From NCBI RefSeq assembly GCF_005844455.1, contig NZ_SPGF01000001.1:60374-124373 (forward strand): a stretch of 64,000 nt of DNA, in the 5' to 3' direction. The stretch's first letter is position 1, and each line of letters begins with the position of its first letter. The notes under the pieces were generated by a model that saw only the letters and a list, made by a program, of their open reading frames with translations, had not been told where the DNA came from and ran no database searches. Source of the stretch: Streptococcus mitis (GTDB taxonomy: Bacteria > Bacillota > Bacilli > Lactobacillales > Streptococcaceae). The translations under genes and the position numbers were made by a program. Below are positions 18,972 to 27,433 of this stretch, piece after piece.

Positions 18972-19928
18972 ATGAGTGAAAAAAGTAATAATCAAGGAAG
19001 GGCATATGAGTTTTCTTATTTAACTACATTGTTTGAAGAAATATCAAAAGTTCGTCCGGCAAAGATAGAAAAAAACAGTAGTTTTTATGCTGCAGAACGT
19101 GCATGGAATACTTTAACCGATTCTGAAAAAGCTATATACAAGATTAGTGCATTAGCTGGAGTAAATACTATATTTGAACTTGAACCGTTGATTTTAGATG
19201 ATGGATTAGATGAGTTGGAATTGAAAATTCAATCAGATGATAAAGGTAAAGAGGGCGATGTAAGAGATGTACTGATTATTAGACGAGGTATTGAGTGGGA
19301 AATTGGTCTTAGCGTAAAACACAACCATTTTGCTGTAAAACATAGTAGATTATCTAAAAAATTAGATTTTGGAAAAAAGTGGTATGGAATAGATTGTTCT
19401 GAACAATATTGGAAAGATATTAAACCAATATTTGAATATCTTGATTCTGAAAAACAAAAGGGTTCTAAGTGGAGTGAATTACCTAACAAAGAAGACGATG
19501 TATATGTTCCTTTATTAAATGCATTTAAAGGGGAACTGGAGAGACAAAATTGCTTGTTTGGTAAAGATATTCCTAGATTGATGGTTGAGTATTTGCTTGG
19601 AGAATTTGATTTTTATAAAGTAATTGGGATTGATAATAAAAAGATAACTCAAATTCAAAGCTACAATTTGAGAGGAACGTTGAATAGACAGGGTAAAAAG
19701 CGTAAAAGAAGCGTTGAATTGCCAATATCAACACTTCCAACAAGGATTGTTAGCTTGGAATATAAACCAGACAGTAAGAATACATTGGAACTATACCTTG
19801 ATGGGGGTTGGCAATTTAGTTTCAGAATTCATAATGCTTCGACTAAGGTTGAATCAAGTTTGAAGTTTGATATACAAATTATAGGTATGCCTACAACAAT
19901 TATATCGATAGATTGTAGATGGAGGTAA
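18972..19928 (+). CDS. HaeIII-like type II restriction endonuclease
   Basis: A 318-residue protein resembling the HaeIII endonuclease family (MSEKSNNQGRAYEFSYLTTLFEEI at the start; SSFYAAERAWNTL; then KGKEGDVRDVLIIRR...EIGLSVKHNHFAVKHSRLS). The GDVRD...EIGLSVKHN segment has the acidic-x-K arrangement expected of a PD-(D/E)xK-like core. It would cut unmethylated GGCC, the partner of the upstream methyltransferase. Start follows ggcggaggtaatct. The length matches the family and no internal break is seen, so the pair should be a working restriction-modification system. Specificity is inferred from overall similarity. Confidence 0.87.
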   Translation: MSEKSNNQGRAYEFSYLTTLFEEISKVRPAKIEKNSSFYAAERAWNTLTDSEKAIYKISALAGVNTIFELEPLILDDGLDELELKIQSDDKGKEGDVRDVLIIRRGIEWEIGLSVKHNHFAVKHSRLSKKLDFGKKWYGIDCSEQYWKDIKPIFEYLDSEKQKGSKWSELPNKEDDVYVPLLNAFKGELERQNCLFGKDIPRLMVEYLLGEFDFYKVIGIDNKKITQIQSYNLRGTLNRQGKKRKRSVELPISTLPTRIVSLEYKPDSKNTLELYLDGGWQFSFRIHNASTKVESSLKFDIQIIGMPTTIISIDCRWR

Positions 19929-19935
19929 GTGTAGT

Positions 19936-22104
19936 ATGAAAAGTTATTTTGAACCTACTGGCAGACTTATAATGTCTATTGGTAAAGATTTAATTAAAGA
20001 TCTTCCGGCTGCACTAGTGGAACTTGTGAAAAATTCATATGATGCAGATGCAAGTTATGTAAAAATCACATATATAAAAAATGAAGATAGATTAAATATT
20101 ATTGTTGAAGATGATGGACATGGAATGAGTCAAGATACAGTTTTGAATACTTGGATGGTTCCATCAACAGACTATAAATTGAAAAGGAAAAATAGTCCAA
20201 AAGGAAGAGTTTATCAAGGAAGAAAAGGTATTGGTAGGTATGCAGTTTCTTTGCTTGGTAATAAACTAGAACTAATTACAACAAGAGAAGGAATGGAAAC
20301 CACGGCTTGTTTTGATTGGGATGAGTTTAATTCTGAAAAAAAGTTGAGTGATATTCCAATTTTTATTACAACATCTGAAACTACAAACAATAGCGGCACT
20401 AAACTTATTATTACAAATGAATATGGAAATGACTTGGCAGATGAAATAAATGAAATTGATTCACAAAAGGTTGAAAAAGAATTATCTAAATTATTATCCA
20501 ATATAAAAGATTTTAAGATAGTAGTTAGTTATGAAAATTTTTATAGTGATGATAAAAAGAATATTTGTAAGGAAATCTCGCAATTAGAATTTAATGAAGC
20601 TTGGCACTATAAATTATCAGGTAAGATACATGCTGATTTTAATTATGAATTAAAATATTCGAACTTTTATACCAAGGAAGAAAAAGAATTCAAGGGTAGT
20701 TTTATAAAGGAATTACCTAAAAATTCTGTCCCATGTGGTGGAATTAGCATTGACTATAGAGTTTATGATAAAGATCCATCGGGAATAGAAGTAATAATGA
20801 ATTTTATAAATGGAAATCAAAACACGAATCTTTCTAAGACAGAAATAAAAAATATGTTAATTGACAAATCTGGCATTAGTATTTTTAGAAATGATTTTAG
20901 AATAAGACCGTATGGAGATAAGGGATTTGATTGGCTAAATTTGGATTCTAAACGTGTGCAAAACCCTAGTATGGCAATAGGTTCGGAACAGATAAACGGT
21001 AAAATAAGTATAGAGTCCGAAGAGATATCTGGACTAAAAGAAAAAAGTGCTAGAGATGGATTGTATGAAAATTCTAATTTTGCTACATTACAACGAATTG
21101 CTGATTTGAGTCTTAGCTTATTACAAAAAGAAAGATTTAAATATAGACAAAAAGCAACAAAAAAGAAACCTGAAGCAATAGATAAACTTTTTGATTTTAG
21201 CCATGTTAGTCAAAATATGGGAAAAGCTATAGATAGGGCTTATAAAAATTTAAAAAAATCTCCTGAGAATACAGATGAACATATAGAAACTTTAAACCAA
21301 GAAATAAGTAAAGAAATAAGAAATTTAGAAAAAGAAAAAGAAACCGAGTTTCTAGAAGTTAAAGAAACTATTGCAATATATCAAAAACATACTACATTGG
21401 GTAATGTTATAAGTGTTGTTTTGCATGAAGGGAGGAAGCCTCTTGCGTGGTATAGAAATAAGTTACCAGCCATGGAACGAAAACTTAATAGTTTGTTTGA
21501 TAAAAAAGAAATAGCTACAACTGGGTATAATGATTTGTATAATGATGTAGGAAAGTTAAAATCCGAAGCAATAAGGATGAGTGATTTTTTTGCAAGATTA
21601 GACCCACTTGCATCTAATAAAAGAAAGAAAAGGAAGAAAATCAATGCTGAAAATGAAATACGTTCAGTAATGGATATTTTTCAAACAATTGTAGAAGAAT
21701 CAAATATTAAAATAGATTATGAGATGCAGGAAAATATCACTTTGAATTTAGTAGAAGAAGACTTGTATATGGCGCTTACAAATATAATTGAAAATGCAAT
21801 TTTTTGGGTGAATTACTCTAAATTTGATGAGAAAATTATCAAAATAAGTCTTTTTACTAATAATGGTGAGGCTGTTATAGAAATAGTAGATAATGGTCCT
21901 GGAATTTTGTCTGAAGATATAAAAGAAAATCTTTTGTTTCTACCGGGTTACTCAAGAAAAAATACTGTCATGGAAGAAAATGGTACTGGATTAGGACTTT
22001 CTATTGCAGGGGAAGCTATTCAGAGAAATGAAGGAACTTTAGAAGCGATTGATTCTGAAGTGGGTGGGCATTTTAGAATATGCCTTAAGAAAGCTGAGGT
22101 GTAA
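19936..22104 (+). CDS. Two-ATPase protein: MORC/HSP90-like GHL module fused to a histidine kinase
   Basis: A 722-residue protein with two Bergerat-fold ATPases. N-terminal GHL module: N-box ELVKNSYDAD (Glu29, Asn33, Asp36), DDGHGM (Asp60), glycine lid GRKGIGRYA (95-103), then an S5-like transducer (to about residue 390) with ARDGLYEN. A coiled region (about 405-490) leads to a full histidine-kinase core: H-box LHEGRKPL with His497, N-box NIIENA (616-621), VDNGPGI (Asp652), GTGLGL (683-688). No transmembrane segment, so cytosolic. GHL (MORC/MutL) ATPases are known in restriction-linked operons. The receiver gene starts one base after its stop. Phosphotransfer from His497 to that protein is inferred. 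Confidence 0.85.
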   Translation: MKSYFEPTGRLIMSIGKDLIKDLPAALVELVKNSYDADASYVKITYIKNEDRLNIIVEDDGHGMSQDTVLNTWMVPSTDYKLKRKNSPKGRVYQGRKGIGRYAVSLLGNKLELITTREGMETTACFDWDEFNSEKKLSDIPIFITTSETTNNSGTKLIITNEYGNDLADEINEIDSQKVEKELSKLLSNIKDFKIVVSYENFYSDDKKNICKEISQLEFNEAWHYKLSGKIHADFNYELKYSNFYTKEEKEFKGSFIKELPKNSVPCGGISIDYRVYDKDPSGIEVIMNFINGNQNTNLSKTEIKNMLIDKSGISIFRNDFRIRPYGDKGFDWLNLDSKRVQNPSMAIGSEQINGKISIESEEISGLKEKSARDGLYENSNFATLQRIADLSLSLLQKERFKYRQKATKKKPEAIDKLFDFSHVSQNMGKAIDRAYKNLKKSPENTDEHIETLNQEISKEIRNLEKEKETEFLEVKETIAIYQKHTTLGNVISVVLHEGRKPLAWYRNKLPAMERKLNSLFDKKEIATTGYNDLYNDVGKLKSEAIRMSDFFARLDPLASNKRKKRKKINAENEIRSVMDIFQTIVEESNIKIDYEMQENITLNLVEEDLYMALTNIIENAIFWVNYSKFDEKIIKISLFTNNGEAVIEIVDNGPGILSEDIKENLLFLPGYSRKNTVMEENGTGLGLSIAGEAIQRNEGTLEAIDSEVGGHFRICLKKAEV

Positions 22105-22105
22105 A

Positions 22106-23248
22106 ATGTCTGAAACTAAATTTTTGTTAATAGATGATGAGAATGAGCAAAGCGAATTGCTTAAAAGTGCAATAGATGAAATCAATGCAGAGAGCGGTTA
22201 TAACCAATTGAGTTTTCATATAGTTAATACACCAGAAGATGCGATGATTGCTTTATATTCATACTCTTTTCAAGCAATAATAATTGATTTAAAGTTATTA
22301 GCTGAAGATGATGCCGTAAATAATGATGAAGAAATCTCTGGAAATATTTTGTTGAAGCAAATTATAGAAAAAGAGATTATACCAATTGTAGTTCGCACAG
22401 GATTTCCTGAAAAAATTAGTAGTGAAATAAATAAAGATATTGTTAAGGTTTTCCCTAAAGAAGAGCCTTTGTATGATATTATTAAAGAACTTATAAATTC
22501 TTATAGTGACTCTGTTTTTAAAATTTTCGGCTCAAAAGGAGAAATAAGCAAGAATATAAAGGAGCTATTTTGGAGTATTATCCCAGAGTGTTTTTCTAAC
22601 AATAATGCGGAAGTTTCGTCCTTGAGTTTTGAAAAAAAAGAAACAGTCATTATAAGGTATATATCAAGTTGGTTTAATAACAAATATATGTTCGATGAAA
22701 AGTATATAGATGCAGATCCAATAGAAATGTATATGTTTCCAAATCCAATAGAACAAGTATGTAACTGCGATGTATATGAGAAAAAGGATAATGAAATCTG
22801 TGATTATTATATTGTGTTGACGCCATCATGTGATCTTGCAAATAAAAAGATAGATGAAGTTATATTGTGTAAAATTAAGAACTATGGTGAAATACCAGAT
22901 TTCATTGATACGTTAAATAGGTACAATATGGAAACTTCAAAAGAATCAAAAAAAGCAAAAAAAGCAAAAGATTCTTTAACTAAGTGGTTTAGAAATGCCC
23001 ATACAGATTCGATTAGATATCATTTTTTACCTAAGTTTAGCAAATTCTCAGGTGGATTTGTAGATTTTCGTTCTGTAATTTCTCTTAAATACAATAGGGA
23101 AACAGGAAAAATTGAAGACACAAATTACAAAAAGATTGGTGTAATAACGGAGAGTTTTAAAAGAGATATTGTAGCTCGATTTAGTTCTTATTATCATAGG
23201 CAAGGGCAACCAGAGTTTAACTGTGATAGTGTTTTGAATAATTTTTAA
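22106..23248 (+). CDS. Receiver-domain protein with unassigned C-terminal effector domain
   Basis: A 380-residue response-regulator-like protein. The receiver domain (about 1-130) keeps every key residue: acidic pair Asp10-Asp11, phospho-acceptor Asp61 (AIIIDLKLL), Thr98 and Lys118 (VFPKEEP). The remaining about 240 residues are not a DNA-binding output domain that I recognise; they include CDYYIVLTPSCDLANKK, FSGGFVDFRSVISL and a final RFSSYYHRQGQPEF. The ATG at 22106 (ribosome site gaggtg within the kinase stop region) is better than the upstream in-frame ATG at 22049, which would overlap the kinase. It is the obvious partner of His497 of the preceding protein. Effector activity is unknown. 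Confidence 0.8.
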   Translation: MSETKFLLIDDENEQSELLKSAIDEINAESGYNQLSFHIVNTPEDAMIALYSYSFQAIIIDLKLLAEDDAVNNDEEISGNILLKQIIEKEIIPIVVRTGFPEKISSEINKDIVKVFPKEEPLYDIIKELINSYSDSVFKIFGSKGEISKNIKELFWSIIPECFSNNNAEVSSLSFEKKETVIIRYISSWFNNKYMFDEKYIDADPIEMYMFPNPIEQVCNCDVYEKKDNEICDYYIVLTPSCDLANKKIDEVILCKIKNYGEIPDFIDTLNRYNMETSKESKKAKKAKDSLTKWFRNAHTDSIRYHFLPKFSKFSGGFVDFRSVISLKYNRETGKIEDTNYKKIGVITESFKRDIVARFSSYYHRQGQPEFNCDSVLNNF

Positions 23249-23278
23249 TAAGAAGATACTATACGAGGAGGTGTGGTT

Positions 23279-24532
23279 ATGCTAAACATAGTAGATGTGT
23301 TTTCGGGAGCAGGTGGATTAACCGAAGGATTTAGGTATAAAGACTATTATAATTTTATTTGTCATATAGAAATGGACAAAGATGCTTGCTCTTCTTTAGA
23401 ATTAAGAAATATATATTACTATTTAAAAAAAGAAAATAACCTATCTCCATATTTTGAATATATTCAAGGTAAAATCTCGAGAGATGATTTGTACTCGATT
23501 ATACCAAGAGATCTAACTAAAGATATATTGAATAAGGAAATCAGTAAAGATACTATACCTTCGATTTTTGAATTTATTGACCAAAGATTAGGCAATAATA
23601 AGTTAGATGGTATTATTGGCGGACCACCATGTCAGGCATATTCTACAATCGGTAGGGCCAATAACAAGTCGAAAAAATCTACTGATAAAAGAATTTATCT
23701 ATATAAACATTATTTAGATTTTCTGGATAAATATAAACCAAAGTTCTTTGTTTTTGAAAATGTTAAAGGGTTGCTTTCTTTTAAGGATTTATCAGGAGAA
23801 TTACTCTTGCCAAAAATAATTTGCGAATTTGATAAGTGCGGATATGAGGTAGATTATCAAATAGTAGATGCAAGTAATTATGGTATAGTACAAAAAAGAG
23901 AACGTTTAATACTTGTCGGACATCGAAAAGATTTAGTGTTCGATAACTCATTTTTTGACTGTTTGGCTGAATATGTTGAGGTTGCCCCAACTATAAAAGA
24001 ATTGTTTGAGGACTTGCCAAGTATAAAGTCTGGGGGAAGTTCTCATAAGTATCGTTGTGATGTTTCGAGTCAGTTCGTTGAAAAATATATTCGTAAAAAA
24101 GATGGTATTTTAACACAACATACTGCGAGACCTCATAATGAAAATGATTTGAAAATATATAAATTGGTACTAAAAGCTAAGAAAAAAGGTAAGAATTTAA
24201 GATATATCGATATACCTGAAGAACTACAAACGCATTCTAATACAACATCTTTTTTAGATAGATATAAAGCTTTGGATTATGGCTCTGTTAGTCATACAGT
24301 TGTTGCTCATATTGCGAAAGATGGACATTACTATATTCATCCAGATTTAAGACAGAATCGTTCAATTACAGTAAGAGAAGCAGCTAGAATACAAGGGTTT
24401 CCAGATGATTTTTATTTTGAACATTCACGAACAGCTGCATTTAAACAGATAGGCAATGCCGTTCCACCAATTTTATCTAAAAAAATTGCAATGGCTATTA
24501 TAGATTTTTTGAGAGGACAAAAAGGAGAGTGA
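23279..24532 (+). CDS. Second C5-cytosine methyltransferase of the operon
   Basis: A 417-residue Dcm-family enzyme, distinct from the HaeIII-like one: motif I DVFSGAGGLTEGF, an inserted about 75-residue segment before motif IV GGPPCQAYS, ENVKGLL, QKRERLILVG, and C-terminal [15 protein letters not shown]...IGNAVPP. All catalytic motifs are present. Start ATG 23279 is five bases after aggaggtg; the GTG at 23273 overlaps that site. No dedicated endonuclease accompanies it; the neighbours upstream are the kinase and receiver genes. It ends one base before the stop of the convergent relaxase gene. Specificity unknown. Confidence 0.88.
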   Translation: MLNIVDVFSGAGGLTEGFRYKDYYNFICHIEMDKDACSSLELRNIYYYLKKENNLSPYFEYIQGKISRDDLYSIIPRDLTKDILNKEISKDTIPSIFEFIDQRLGNNKLDGIIGGPPCQAYSTIGRANNKSKKSTDKRIYLYKHYLDFLDKYKPKFFVFENVKGLLSFKDLSGELLLPKIICEFDKCGYEVDYQIVDASNYGIVQKRERLILVGHRKDLVFDNSFFDCLAEYVEVAPTIKELFEDLPSIKSGGSSHKYRCDVSSQFVEKYIRKKDGILTQHTARPHNENDLKIYKLVLKAKKKGKNLRYIDIPEELQTHSNTTSFLDRYKALDYGSVSHTVVAHIAKDGHYYIHPDLRQNRSITVREAARIQGFPDDFYFEHSRTAAFKQIGNAVPPILSKKIAMAIIDFLRGQKGE

Positions 24533-24533
24533 A

Positions 24534-25865
24534 TTACCTTTCCATCTCCTTACTCATATATTTCTCATAATTTTTTCTGATTTGATACAGTTCTTTCATA
24601 TCAGATTTTGCAGAAGAATACTCTTGCATTAGGGTATTCTTTTTTTCATGCAATGAATCAAGCTCTTTCAAAATATCCTTGGAGTTTGGAAGTTTTGAGT
24701 AAGATTTTTTTAGGTCTGAAAGGGCATTTTCATAGAGTGTTATTTCTGATTTATGTTCTTCAAAAAAAGCCGTATCAAATGGATCTTTCTTATATTCCAG
24801 ATAGATTTGACGATACAATTTTACGGTATGAACTTGTTCCATAATATTTGATAGAGTTGAAATTTTGTTATCAACAACTTTGATTTGATCCTGTAAATCT
24901 TGTCTTTTTAATGCACTCTCTTTAATGTATTCATCAAGCTGGGAGATAGACTTAAATCCTTTTTCACGCATCAAAAGTACAGTGTCGGCTGCAGTTTTTA
25001 AATTATGTTTTGTAGCCCAATACTCATAGCCTTTGCTTGATTTTATCTTTTCATTATTTGAAATATCTATAATATTGCCTACACGTTTTTTAACAGTATA
25101 GGTTCTTTGATTAGTATTATCTAAGATACGCTCTTTTAATCTATCTTCAGTATAATCTTCTCCGATAGTCTTAGCTCTTATAAATCTTTCTTTGTCCTTG
25201 TGCTTAAACGCAATATGCTTTCCATACTTGATTTCATAATCAAGGGTAGCCATTCTATTTAGAAAATCATCCCAATCATTGGATTGTTTAATGGATCTAT
25301 CTATATCAAATTGAAGTCTACTTTTCCAAGAAGTACCTTCTTTAAATTGGTTATTTTCATACCATGACTTACCATTAGTTTTATATTTTTTTCTATAAGT
25401 TACGTAGAACTTATCAATAACAGATAGGTTGTTTTCTTTGCATAGTTTATCACTTTGATACCTAATTTGATGATAGCTTCTCTTGTTGGATTGATAGCAC
25501 TTGCCTGTAACCATATTTACATTATTGAAGATGATATGGTTATGGATATGACCTTTATCTATATGGGTAGTAAGTACGAACTCGTACTGATCCTTAAGTA
25601 TTCTCTTACAAAGTTCCATTCCGATTTGATGTGCTATTTCTGGAGTAGCTTCACCAGGCATAAATGATTGAATGAGGTGTCTTGCAAGTACTGTTCCATT
25701 AACTTTATTATCTTCTCTAGTCTTCATAAAAGCAGTATGGGCAGTAGAAGCAAAGCACTTATTTGTGCTCACCAATATTTTTTCATCTGTCTTTTCTTCA
25801 TTTGTTATATAAGCAATAGCAAGATTAAGAGTAGATTTAATTGGATGTATCTTTGTAATTGCCAT
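24534..25865 (-). CDS. MOBP-type relaxase
   Basis: A 443-residue relaxase/mobilisation nuclease that nicks oriT and pilots the transferred strand. It has an N-terminal Tyr region (LAIAYITNEEKT) as candidate nucleophile and the metal-binding triad HIDKGHIHNHIIFN. The C-terminal third (about 300-443) is coiled coil. Its ATG directly follows the stop of mobC, so the two are translationally coupled. Similar to Tn1549/CTn relaxases by motif layout. It points towards the cargo operon and converges with it at a one-base gap, suggesting the cargo was placed directly behind it. Confidence 0.9.
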   Translation of the reverse strand: MAITKIHPIKSTLNLAIAYITNEEKTDEKILVSTNKCFASTAHTAFMKTREDNKVNGTVLARHLIQSFMPGEATPEIAHQIGMELCKRILKDQYEFVLTTHIDKGHIHNHIIFNNVNMVTGKCYQSNKRSYHQIRYQSDKLCKENNLSVIDKFYVTYRKKYKTNGKSWYENNQFKEGTSWKSRLQFDIDRSIKQSNDWDDFLNRMATLDYEIKYGKHIAFKHKDKERFIRAKTIGEDYTEDRLKERILDNTNQRTYTVKKRVGNIIDISNNEKIKSSKGYEYWATKHNLKTAADTVLLMREKGFKSISQLDEYIKESALKRQDLQDQIKVVDNKISTLSNIMEQVHTVKLYRQIYLEYKKDPFDTAFFEEHKSEITLYENALSDLKKSYSKLPNSKDILKELDSLHEKKNTLMQEYSSAKSDMKELYQIRKNYEKYMSKEMER

Positions 25866-26234
25866 TTATATGTCATCTCCTTTATTGGTAGTTTTATTGA
25901 GCAGTAGGGAATGTATTTGCCATATTTCTTTTGATAGATGTTCAATTTGGGACTGCATATCTTTGATGTCATCGCTATAAATAACACCAGTCGAATTAAC
26001 TCGTTTAGCAATTTGGTTTACACTACTTGCATACCTAAAAAGCAGTCCTTGTATTTCTCTAAATGGATGTAAATCGACAACATAAATATCTGATTCAGAT
26101 ACTACTTTTCTTAGAAAATGGTTCATAGTCTTACACTTTGCCATCTTCATTTTCTTTTCAAAAAGTGCTTTTTCTTCTTCTGTTAAGTTTATTTTCAGTT
26201 GAACATTTCTAATTCTATTTGTCATGTTTGTCAC
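25866..26234 (-). CDS. mobC: MobC-like relaxosome accessory protein
   Basis: A 122-residue protein with a ribbon-helix-helix-like N-terminus (RNVQLKINLTEEEKALFEKKMKMAKCKTMNHFLRKVV) and the segment LLFRYASSVNQIAKRVNSTGVIY typical of MobC proteins. It binds near oriT and helps the relaxase. Directly upstream of the relaxase in the same transcript. Read from an ATG at 26232-26234 (reverse strand). Confidence 0.85.
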   Translation of the reverse strand: MTNMTNRIRNVQLKINLTEEEKALFEKKMKMAKCKTMNHFLRKVVSESDIYVVDLHPFREIQGLLFRYASSVNQIAKRVNSTGVIYSDDIKDMQSQIEHLSKEIWQIHSLLLNKTTNKGDDI

Positions 26235-26295
26235 TTCCTTTCAAAAAAGTTGGGGTCTTAGGGTACTCCCTAACAAGCTAAAATTGATAAAAAAA

Positions 26296-26352
26296 GAAGC
26301 AACTCCACGAGGGGCTGCTTCATCGATTTTTCGTAAGTGGGTACACACTTAC
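26296..26352. other. Candidate oriT: two inverted repeats upstream of mobC
   Basis: Two hairpins lie 60-120 bases upstream of mobC: gaagca...tgcttc (26296-26321) flanked by A- and T-runs, which could also be an attenuator, and gtaagtg-ggtaca-cacttac (26333-26352), a 7-bp perfect repeat followed by actgtgcttgctac. An inverted repeat beside a conserved nick region upstream of mobC is the normal place for oriT in MOBP elements. The nick site itself cannot be identified from this sequence alone. Confidence 0.4.
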
Positions 26353-26471
26353 TGTGCTTGCTACATAAGAATGATTTGTCAAACAAGCGTTAAGCGAGAT
26401 ATGAGTTTGTGTCTTAATTATACCAAGTATAGAAGTTAATGTCAGCGTTTTATCTAAAACTCATTTATAAC

Positions 26472-26502
26472 ATGACAAAAAATGTCATATTTATGGTATA
26501 AT
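26472..26502 (+). promoter_or_regulatory. Promoter and operator of the WYL regulator gene
   Basis: Palindrome TGACA-AAAAA-TGTCA (26473-26487) overlaps the -35 position of a promoter with TATAAT at 26497-26502. The same TGACA-N5-TGTCA palindrome recurs upstream of the GyrI-like gene at 27424-27438. Two copies in front of two genes of one cassette suggest the binding site of the WYL regulator itself. Confidence 0.6.
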
Positions 26503-26527
26503 AGTAACTACTAGGAGTGGTTAAATA

Positions 26528-27433
26528 ATGAAAAACAATAGATTGTTTAAAATTTTGTATTATGTACTGGAAAAAGGAAAAGTAACGGCAAATGAACTTG
26601 CGGAAAAATATGAAGTGTCAATAAGGACAATTTATAGAGATATTGATGTCCTTAGCAGTGCCGGAATTCCCATCTATGCCACCCAAGGGAAAGGTGGTGG
26701 AATAGAAATAGCGGATGATTTTGTGTTGAAAAAATCATTTCTTTCTGAGAACGAGCAAGAACAAATTTTGATTGCCTTAAAAGGTTTGGAACTGACAAAT
26801 AAAGAGTACGAAAATGAACTTTTAACAAAATTAACTGCTTTATTTAAAACTAAAAATACCAACTGGATAGAAGTCGATTTTACAAATTGGCAACGAAGCA
26901 AATCCTATGATGAATTATTTAAAGATATAAAATCAGCAATCATCAATAAAAATATTGTTAGTTTTACATATTTTTCCAGCAATAAAAAAGAAACTAGCAG
27001 AGAAGTAAAGCCAATCAGACTCCTTTTTAAAGGATGGGATTGGTATGTGTATGCATTTTGTTTGTCCAGAAATGATTTTAGATATTTTAAGCTGTCACGC
27101 ATAAAAGAATTTGAAATTTTATCAAATACCTTTGAAGATGATTTTGATAATATCGTCTTAAAAAAAGAAATGGAGTATGAGGAAACTGTATTTGTTAAAG
27201 TAAAATTTGATAGAAAAATGGCTTTTAGAGTATATGATGAAGTATCCAGTGCTATTGAAGAAGATGAAGATGGAAATTTATATGCTACAGTAGAACTTCC
27301 CAATAATTACAATTTATATAACTATATATTCTCTTATGGAGATACGGCAGAGGTGTTAGAACCGAAAGAAATTCGAGATAAAATAAAAAACATAATAAAC
27401 TTTATGGATAAAAAATATAAATATGACATATGA
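26528..27433 (+). CDS. WYL-domain (YafY-type) transcriptional regulator
   Basis: A 301-residue regulator: N-terminal winged HTH (LLYYVLEKG-like start, VTANELAEKYEVSIRTIYRDIDVLSSAGIPIYATQGKGGG), a central WYL domain (about 140-210: SFTYFSSNKKETSREVKPIRLLFKGWDWYVYAFC) and a C-terminal WCX-like part. WYL proteins sense small ligands or nucleic acids and often control stress or defence genes. Ribosome site ctaggagtgg. It heads the GyrI-like / ClbS-like / radical SAM genes and has a probable binding palindrome before both its own gene and the next one. Confidence 0.85.
   Translation: MKNNRLFKILYYVLEKGKVTANELAEKYEVSIRTIYRDIDVLSSAGIPIYATQGKGGGIEIADDFVLKKSFLSENEQEQILIALKGLELTNKEYENELLTKLTALFKTKNTNWIEVDFTNWQRSKSYDELFKDIKSAIINKNIVSFTYFSSNKKETSREVKPIRLLFKGWDWYVYAFCLSRNDFRYFKLSRIKEFEILSNTFEDDFDNIVLKKEMEYEETVFVKVKFDRKMAFRVYDEVSSAIEEDEDGNLYATVELPNNYNLYNYIFSYGDTAEVLEPKEIRDKIKNIINFMDKKYKYDI

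Noticed and set aside
24608..25907. Several forward frames opposite the relaxase and mobC
   Set aside because: No ribosome sites or domains; explained by codon use on the other strand.
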